Shown here: positions 43,809-48,670 of the stretch, in pieces
Layout of the letters: every line of letters begins with the position of its first letter
How positions within the stretch are numbered: the first letter of the stretch is position 1
Source: Gammaproteobacteria bacterium
GTDB lineage: Bacteria > Pseudomonadota > Gammaproteobacteria > Xanthomonadales > Rhodanobacteraceae
Direction of reading: 5' to 3'
Length of the DNA stretch: 48,670 nucleotides
Assembly: GCA_021324095.1 (NCBI GenBank)
Contig: JAJPJT010000003.1
Span: forward strand, 1 to 48,670
The notes under the pieces: model-generated
Told to the model about the DNA's origin: nothing
Database searches by the model: none
Seen by the model: only the letters and a program-made list of their open reading frames with translations
Position numbers and translations under genes: made by a program

Positions 43809-43876
43809 GTAGATGAAACTCGCGCAAGGACTGCGCGCGGGATCAAGACAGGAATGTCGAGCGTCTCCGACGCCAT

Positions 43877-44434
43877 TCAAAGGTCCTTGACGAGCCATTC
43901 AAAGCGCAAGTCATCCCGCTTCGGGACGCCGAAACGTTCATCGCCATAGGGAAACGGGCGGTACTCGCCCGTGCGCCGATAGCCTCGCCGCTCGTACCAG
44001 GCGATGAGTTCCGCACGCACGTCGATCACCGTCATGCGCATAGCGCGTGCGTGCCATTCGTCACGCGCGATGCGTTCGGCCTCGGCCAACAGCGCGCGGC
44101 CGGTACCGTTGCCCTGTGCGTCCGGTCGCACGGAGAACATCCCGAAATAACCATCGCCGGCGTGTTCGCCGGACAAACGCTCGACGACGCAGCTCGCGAC
44201 CAGTTGCCAGTCCTGTTCCGCGCCTGCCGATGGACGTTCGGCAAGCAGCACCTTCGCGTCGCTGCGCGCGATCAACTCCGCGACCTCGGGCACGTCGGTG
44301 CGCTGCCCATCCAGCAGGTCCGCTTCGGTGGTCCAGCCGGCGCGGCTGGCGTCGCCGCGATAGGCCGATTGGGTCAGTGCGACCACCGCATTGACGTCGG
44401 CGGGCGTGGCGGCGCGAAACCGCAACCCGTTCAT
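43877..44434 (-). CDS. GNAT-family acetyltransferase coupled to sufS
   Basis: A 185-residue protein: FRAATPADVNAVVALTQSAY at the N terminus, then the acetyl-CoA site FGMFSVRPDAQGNGTGRALL (Q-x-x-G-x-G as QGNGTG) and the closing MRMTVIDVRAELIAWYERRGY and TGEYRPFPYGDE. The last part resembles GNATs acting on small molecules or amino acids. The start ATG 44434 overlaps the sufS stop as ATGA, so it is translated with the Fe-S assembly operon. Its substrate and any link to cluster assembly are unknown. The hairpin element follows. Confidence 0.92.
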   Translation of the reverse strand: MNGLRFRAATPADVNAVVALTQSAYRGDASRAGWTTEADLLDGQRTDVPEVAELIARSDAKVLLAERPSAGAEQDWQLVASCVVERLSGEHAGDGYFGMFSVRPDAQGNGTGRALLAEAERIARDEWHARAMRMTVIDVRAELIAWYERRGYRRTGEYRPFPYGDERFGVPKRDDLRFEWLVKDL

Positions 44435-45687
44435 GCGAGCAGCTTCCTCACGCGACCGATCGCCTCGACCAGGGCGTCCACTTCGGCTTCGGTATTCCAG
44501 AACGCGAAGGATGCGCGGCAGGTGGCAGCGACGCCGTAGAACTGCATCAGCGGATGCGCGCAGTGGTGGCCCGAGCGGACCGCAACGCCTTCCTGGTCGA
44601 GCAGCGTTGCCAGATCGTGCGCGTGCATGCCTTCGATCAAGAACGAGATCACGGCGGCCTTTCCGGGAGCATTTCCGAAAATACGCATGCCGGGGATCGC
44701 CTCGAGACGCGGCGTCGCGTATTCCAGCAGCTCGTGTTCGCGCGCAGCGATGTTCGCCATGCCGATGCCCGTGAGGTAATCGATCGCGGCGCCCAGTCCC
44801 GCGAACCCCGCGGTATTGGGCGTGCCAGCCTCGAACCTGTGCGGCGAATCGGCGAAGGTGGTGCCGTCGAACGACACCTTCCGGATCATTTCGCCGCCGC
44901 CGAAGAACGGCGGCATCGATTCCAGCAATTCCCGCCGCGCCCACAACGCGCCGGTGCCGGTCGGACCGCACATCTTGTGGCCGGTGACGCAGTAGAAATC
45001 GCAGCCGATGGATTTCACGTCAAGCGGCAGGTGCGGCGCGGCCTGCGAACCGTCCACCAGCAACGGAACGCCGCGCGTGCGGCATGCGCGCGCAAGCTCT
45101 TTCACGGGATTGACGGTGCCGAGCACGTTGGAGACGTGCACGACGCCGGCCAACCTCACCTCCGGCGTCAGCAGTTCCATGAATTTTTCGACAATCAATT
45201 CGCCGGACTCGGTGATCGGTGCCACCTTGAGATGCGCACCCGTGAGCTTGCAGATCAACTGCCACGGCACGATGTCGGCATGGTGTTCCATCGCCGTTAC
45301 CAGCACCGCATCGCCCGGCTTCAGCCGTGGCAGCAGATAGCTGTACGCAACAAGGTTGGTCGCCATCGTGGTGCCGGAGGTCAGCACGATTTCGTCGCGG
45401 TGATTCGCGCCGAGGAACGCCGCGAGCTTGTCGCGCGCGCCTTCGTAGGCGGCCGTCGCCTCTTCGCCTAATTGGTGCACGGCCCGCGAGACGTTGGCGT
45501 TGTGCTCGCGATAAAAGGCGTCGACGGCCTCGATCACCTGGCGCGGCTTCTGCGCGGTATTGGCACTGTCGAGATACACCAACTGCTTGCCGTGCACCTT
45601 GCGCTTCAGGATCGGGAAATCCTCGCGAATTTTTTCCCAATCGACATTCCGTGCAGAGACGGCCGCCATCTTCGGCTTCGCATTCAT
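44431..45687 (-). CDS. sufS: Cysteine desulfurase SufS
   Basis: A 418-residue pyridoxal-phosphate enzyme that releases sulfur from cysteine as an active-site persulfide for Fe-S cluster assembly. The PLP lysine is in DFYCVTGHKMCGPTGTG, the persulfide cysteine in VAVRSGHHCAHPLMQ, and YLDSANTAQKPRQVIEAVD and VSRAVHQLGEEAT are typical of group II desulfurases (SufS). It follows sufD by an ATGA overlap and precedes the GNAT gene by another. No sufE or sufU is visible in the window; a sulfur-transfer partner may be encoded elsewhere. Confidence 0.97.
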   Translation of the reverse strand: MNAKPKMAAVSARNVDWEKIREDFPILKRKVHGKQLVYLDSANTAQKPRQVIEAVDAFYREHNANVSRAVHQLGEEATAAYEGARDKLAAFLGANHRDEIVLTSGTTMATNLVAYSYLLPRLKPGDAVLVTAMEHHADIVPWQLICKLTGAHLKVAPITESGELIVEKFMELLTPEVRLAGVVHVSNVLGTVNPVKELARACRTRGVPLLVDGSQAAPHLPLDVKSIGCDFYCVTGHKMCGPTGTGALWARRELLESMPPFFGGGEMIRKVSFDGTTFADSPHRFEAGTPNTAGFAGLGAAIDYLTGIGMANIAAREHELLEYATPRLEAIPGMRIFGNAPGKAAVISFLIEGMHAHDLATLLDQEGVAVRSGHHCAHPLMQFYGVAATCRASFAFWNTEAEVDALVEAIGRVRKLLA

Positions 45688-47003
45688 GCCCTCGCCTCCG
45701 GCAATTGCTCGGCCAGGAGGGCTTCGCAGTGCTCGCGCAGCGAAGCGGGCTCGATGCCGTCGAGCGTCACCGAGCAGAACGCGCGCACCAGGATGCGTCG
45801 AGCCAATTCCAGCGGAATGCCGCGCGAGCGCAGGTAGAACAACACCTGTTCGTCGAGCTGGCCCACCGTCGCGCCGTGGTTGGCCTTGACCTCGTCAGCG
45901 TAGATTTCGAGCGCCGGCCGCGTGTCAATTTCCGCATCCGGGGAGAGCAACAGATTTTTGTTGTAGAAGCTACCATCGGCGCCGTCGGCGCCGGGCTGCA
46001 CCAGGATGCGCCCATGCACCACCCCGCGCGCGCGATCATCGGCGACGCCGCGCCACACGGCGTTGCTCAACGTGTCACGGCCACGATGGGTCACCAGCAC
46101 CTCCATATCCGCGTGCTGGCGCCCGTGCAGCACGAACGCGCCGCGACTGACGAAGCGCGATTGCGCACCGGCGAGCTCGGCGCGAATTTCATGACGCGCC
46201 AGCTTCCCGCCAAGCTCCAGTGCATGGAAATCGACTGACGCGTCGTCCTGCAGGCGAAGCTTGCTCCGACGGAACAGTGCGGCGTCCGCGCTCGCCTGCT
46301 GGATGACGATCCAGTCGAGATGCGCTCCTTTGCGTACGCTGATGTCGCGCACGAGATTCGCGAGATGCCCGGTCTGCTCCGCGCCGATGTGGTGCTCGAC
46401 CAATCTCAGGCGCGCGCCTTCGCCCAATTCGATCAGGCTGCGCAGATGCCAGGCTGCCGCCGTATCCGCTGCAACTCCGATGTGCACGATGTGCAATGAC
46501 TCGGGGACCTCGACGCCAGCCGCAACACTCAGCACCAATCCGTCCGCCGCCACGGCGCGATCGAGCAGCGTGAAGCCGTCGTCATCTGCGTCCGCACGCC
46601 TGTCCAGGAGAAAGCGCAGCGGCTCCGGCGATTCGTGCAATGCCGATGCGAGCGAGCGCACCGCTACACCTTCCGGCAACGAATCGAGTTCGGAAAGATC
46701 CCCGCGAAATGCGCCGTTGACGAACACCGCGCGCGGACCAGGTACCGGTGAGGGTTGCAGCAGTGCTGCATCGACATCGCGGTTTGTTGCGTCGGCGTCG
46801 CCCGGTGCATAGCTGCGTTGCGCCAGTGCGCGCAGCGAGGTGTATTTCCAAAGCTCGTTGCGCTGGTCGGGCAAGCCGCGCTCGGCGAACGCCCGCAGTG
46901 CTTCGGCACGGGCGGCATCCAACCATCCCAAGCCGCTGCCCGGCAGGCGCAATGACGCAGCCGCGTCGCACATCGACTGCACGAATGGCGCGGAAGAAGT
47001 CAC
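45684..47003 (-). CDS. sufD: Fe-S cluster assembly protein SufD
   Basis: A 439-residue scaffold subunit of the SufBC2D complex. The N-terminal helical part has the FAERGLPDQRNELWKYTSLR motif shared by SufB/SufD; the beta-helix carries many hydrophobic repeats. The C-terminal block DTRPALEIYADEVKANHGATVGQLDEQ (begins DTRPALEIYADEV) with DEQVLFYLRSRGIPLELARR is the SufD hallmark, including the conserved histidine. I start at GTG 47003, which overlaps the sufC stop as GTGA, rather than the longer glycine/cysteine-rich extension. It is coupled to sufS by ATGA. Confidence 0.96.
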   Translation of the reverse strand: MTSSAPFVQSMCDAAASLRLPGSGLGWLDAARAEALRAFAERGLPDQRNELWKYTSLRALAQRSYAPGDADATNRDVDAALLQPSPVPGPRAVFVNGAFRGDLSELDSLPEGVAVRSLASALHESPEPLRFLLDRRADADDDGFTLLDRAVAADGLVLSVAAGVEVPESLHIVHIGVAADTAAAWHLRSLIELGEGARLRLVEHHIGAEQTGHLANLVRDISVRKGAHLDWIVIQQASADAALFRRSKLRLQDDASVDFHALELGGKLARHEIRAELAGAQSRFVSRGAFVLHGRQHADMEVLVTHRGRDTLSNAVWRGVADDRARGVVHGRILVQPGADGADGSFYNKNLLLSPDAEIDTRPALEIYADEVKANHGATVGQLDEQVLFYLRSRGIPLELARRILVRAFCSVTLDGIEPASLREHCEALLAEQLPEARA

Positions 47004-47764
47004 GCACCCGCCCCTGCCGACGCATGCTCCCGCACCCAACCGTAACCGTGGGCTTCGAGTTCGCGGGCAAGCTGCGCGTCGCCGCTCTCGACGATCCGGC
47101 CGTCCGCCAGCACATGCACGAAATCGGGCACGATGTAATCCAGCAGCCGCTGGTAATGGGTGATCACGAGAAAGGCTCGCTCGGGCGAACGCAAGGCGTT
47201 CACGCCTGCGGCGACCTGCTTCAGCGCGTCGATGTCGAGCCCGGAATCGGTTTCGTCGAGGATCGCGAGACGCGGCTCCAGCAAGGCCATCTGGAACACC
47301 TCGTTGCGCTTCTTCTCGCCGCCCGAAAAACCTTCGTTGACCGCGCGGTTCAGCAGCTCGGGCGTCATGCCCATTTCGTTGACCTTGCCGCGGACCAGCT
47401 TCAGGAACTGCATCGAATCCAGTTCCTGCTCGCCGCGCGCCTTGCGTTGCGCGTTCAGCGCCGCACGCAGGAAATAGGTATTGTTCACGCCCGGAATTTC
47501 CACGGGATATTGGAAAGCCAGGAACACGCCCGCCGCGGCGCGGGCTTCGGGTTCCAATTCGAGCAGGTTCTTGCCATCGAACGTGACTGAGCCGTCCGTC
47601 ACTTTGTAACCGGGCCTTCCCGCGAGCACATTGCCGAGCGTGGACTTGCCCGCGCCATTCGGGCCCATGATCGCGTGCACTTCGCCGGCTTTCGCTTCCA
47701 GCGAAAGCCCTTTGAGGATTTCCTTGCCGGCAATGCGGGCGTGGAGATTTTCAATCTTGAGCAT
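47000..47764 (-). CDS. sufC: Fe-S cluster assembly ATPase SufC
   Basis: A 254-residue ABC-type ATPase that drives conformational change in the SufBC2D scaffold. Walker A is GPNGAGKST, the signature FSGGEKKRNEV, Walker B LAILDETDSGLD (glutamate/aspartate rearrangement typical of SufC) and VITHYQRLLDYIVPDFVHV the switch region. There is no membrane domain. The start follows sufB after 57 bp, a gap filled by a REP pair, and the stop overlaps sufD by 4 nt. Confidence 0.98.
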   Translation of the reverse strand: MLKIENLHARIAGKEILKGLSLEAKAGEVHAIMGPNGAGKSTLGNVLAGRPGYKVTDGSVTFDGKNLLELEPEARAAAGVFLAFQYPVEIPGVNNTYFLRAALNAQRKARGEQELDSMQFLKLVRGKVNEMGMTPELLNRAVNEGFSGGEKKRNEVFQMALLEPRLAILDETDSGLDIDALKQVAAGVNALRSPERAFLVITHYQRLLDYIVPDFVHVLADGRIVESGDAQLARELEAHGYGWVREHASAGAGA

Positions 47765-47775
47765 GTTGGCTCTTT

Positions 47776-47824
47776 GTAGCGTGCGCTGCGCGCACCATGT
47801 TCATTGCGTGCGCGCAGCGCACTA
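47776..47824. repeat. Inverted GTAG REP pair in the sufB-sufC gap
   Basis: On the plus strand GTAG at 47776-47779 heads a GCGTGCGCTGCGCGCAC palindrome. On the minus strand a matching GTAG, read leftward from 47825, heads GTGCGCTGCGCGCACGC. The minus-strand head overlaps the end of sufB: its TAG (47824-47822) is the sufB stop codon. The pair would form a strong stem in the suf mRNA between sufB and sufC. Confidence 0.75.
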
Positions 47825-48670
47825 CCCGATGGCCCCTTCCAGCGACACTTCCAGCAGCTTCTTGGCTTCCACCGCGAACTCCATCGGCAGCTCGCGGAAC
47901 ACCTGCTTGCAGAATCCGTCGACGATCAGCGACACGGCGTCTTCTTCGCTGATGCCGCGCGACCGGCAATAGAACATCTGGTCGTCGGAAATCTTCGATG
48001 TCGTGGCCTCGTGCTCGACGATCGCCGTCGGATTCTTGATTTCCATGTACGGGAAGGTGTGCGAACCGCACTGCTTGCCGATGAGGATGGAATCGCAGCG
48101 CGTGTGGTTGCGCGCGTTGACGGCGCCCTTCTCGACCTTCACGAGCCCGCGATAGCTGTTCTGGCTGCGCCCGGCGCTGATGCCCTTGGACACGATCTTC
48201 GATTTGGTGTCGCGGCCGATGTGGACCATCTTGGTGCCGGTGTCTGCCTGCTGGTAGTGGTGGGTCAGCGCGACGGAGTGGAATTCGCCGACCGAACGGT
48301 CACCGCGCAACACGCAGCTCGGATATTTCCAGGTGATCGCCGAGCCCGTCTCGACCTGCGTCCAGGTGATGCGCGAATCGTCGCCGCGGCATTCGCCGCG
48401 CTTGGTGACGAAGTTGTAGATGCCGCCCCTGCCGTTCTCGTCGCCGGGATACCAGTTCTGCACCGTCGAATACTTGATGCTCGCGCGATCCAGCGCCACC
48501 AATTCCACCACCGCGGCGTGCAACTGGTTGTCGTCGCGCATCGGCGCGGTGCAGCCTTCCAGATAGGAGACCACCGCATCTTCTTCCGCGATGATCAGCG
48601 TCCGCTCGAACTGGCCCGTGTGACCGGCGTTGATGCGGAAGTACGTCGACAATTCCATCGGGCAGCGCAC
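47822..48670 (-). CDS. sufB: Fe-S cluster assembly protein SufB (C-terminal part)
   Basis: The last 282 codons are present; the N terminus lies beyond the right edge. It contains [21 protein letters not shown], the core region [37 protein letters not shown] and the C-terminal [29 protein letters not shown] (begins [12 protein letters not shown]), all characteristic of SufB, including the conserved cysteine of MFYCRSRG. SufB is the main cluster-building scaffold with SufC and SufD. An Rrf2-type regulator commonly precedes sufB, but would be outside the window. The stop TAG belongs to the head of a REP palindrome. Confidence 0.98.
   Translation of the reverse strand: MRCPMELSTYFRINAGHTGQFERTLIIAEEDAVVSYLEGCTAPMRDDNQLHAAVVELVALDRASIKYSTVQNWYPGDENGRGGIYNFVTKRGECRGDDSRITWTQVETGSAITWKYPSCVLRGDRSVGEFHSVALTHHYQQADTGTKMVHIGRDTKSKIVSKGISAGRSQNSYRGLVKVEKGAVNARNHTRCDSILIGKQCGSHTFPYMEIKNPTAIVEHEATTSKISDDQMFYCRSRGISEEDAVSLIVDGFCKQVFRELPMEFAVEAKKLLEVSLEGAIG

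Noticed and set aside
43079..43876. Minus-strand protein of up to 265 codons in the 43-kb element
   Set aside because: The frame follows hairpins and repeated ends, gives an Arg/Ala/Ser-rich product without motifs, and repeats itself where the DNA repeats.

Overview
The window is GC-rich, densely coded DNA. It looks like chromosomal DNA of a gammaproteobacterium of the Lysobacterales (Xanthomonadales), probably Rhodanobacteraceae or a close relative. This placement is inference. It rests on the uvrC-pgsA-tRNA-Gly-tRNA-Cys order, the kdsB/low-molecular-weight phosphatase block beside uvrC, nagZ-hpt-mtnP clustering, and GTAG-headed REP palindromes like the SMAG elements of Stenotrophomonas. I see no rRNA, CRISPR array, prophage or insertion-sequence transposase. 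Most genes are core or conserved accessory genes. The unusual content lies mainly in the intergenic spaces.

Layout: (1) 1-1.0 kb, minus: the start of a FAD oxidoreductase and a SAM methyltransferase, then a 450-bp gene-free stretch of tRNA-derived and tandem repeats. (2) 1.4-9.0 kb, minus: tRNA-Cys, tRNA-Gly, pgsA, uvrC, a thioredoxin-fold/NHL protein, a phosphatase, kdsB, a small zinc-ribbon protein and a PilZ-like protein, several with 4-nt overlaps. (3) 9.1-15.4 kb, plus: phospholipase D/cardiolipin synthase, xseA, aldehyde dehydrogenase, ABC exporter. (4) 15.5-20.1 kb, minus: PRC-barrel, cold-shock protein, mtnP-hpt-nagZ (nucleoside salvage and muropeptide recycling), rlmI. (5) 20.3-22.4 kb, plus: a thioredoxin-domain (DUF255) protein with a palindromic repeat embedded in its reading frame. 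(6) 22.6-31.4 kb: TPM-dgkA, DUF3311-symporter, a BlaI/M56-TonB pair with an operator, prmC, M1 aminopeptidase.

(7) 30.9-35.3 kb is an oxidative-stress block. ahpC-ahpD is divergent from oxyR, with a tetranucleotide array fitting an OxyR site over both predicted promoters. A second array precedes the nitrobindin-like/rubrerythrin genes. (8) 35.3-42.6 kb: a lipoprotein-like or membrane-anchored unknown, rhomboid protease, GNAT, M20 peptidase, ComEA-like protein, SET protein, HutD-like protein, and an OmpR-family two-component system. (9) 42.8-48.7 kb, minus: sufB(partial)-C-D-S, a translationally coupled GNAT, then a roughly 0.6-kb non-coding element with perfect 24-bp inverted ends, and a Rieske ferredoxin.

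The strongest candidates for follow-up are the two OxyR-like arrays, the inverted-repeat-bounded hairpin element at 43.2-43.8 kb, the wider family of hairpins sharing a TCCA apex, the in-frame repeat in the DUF255 gene, the REP whose head supplies the sufB stop codon, and the NHL protein whose thioredoxin cysteines are both serine. All homology calls come from reading motifs. No database search was run.
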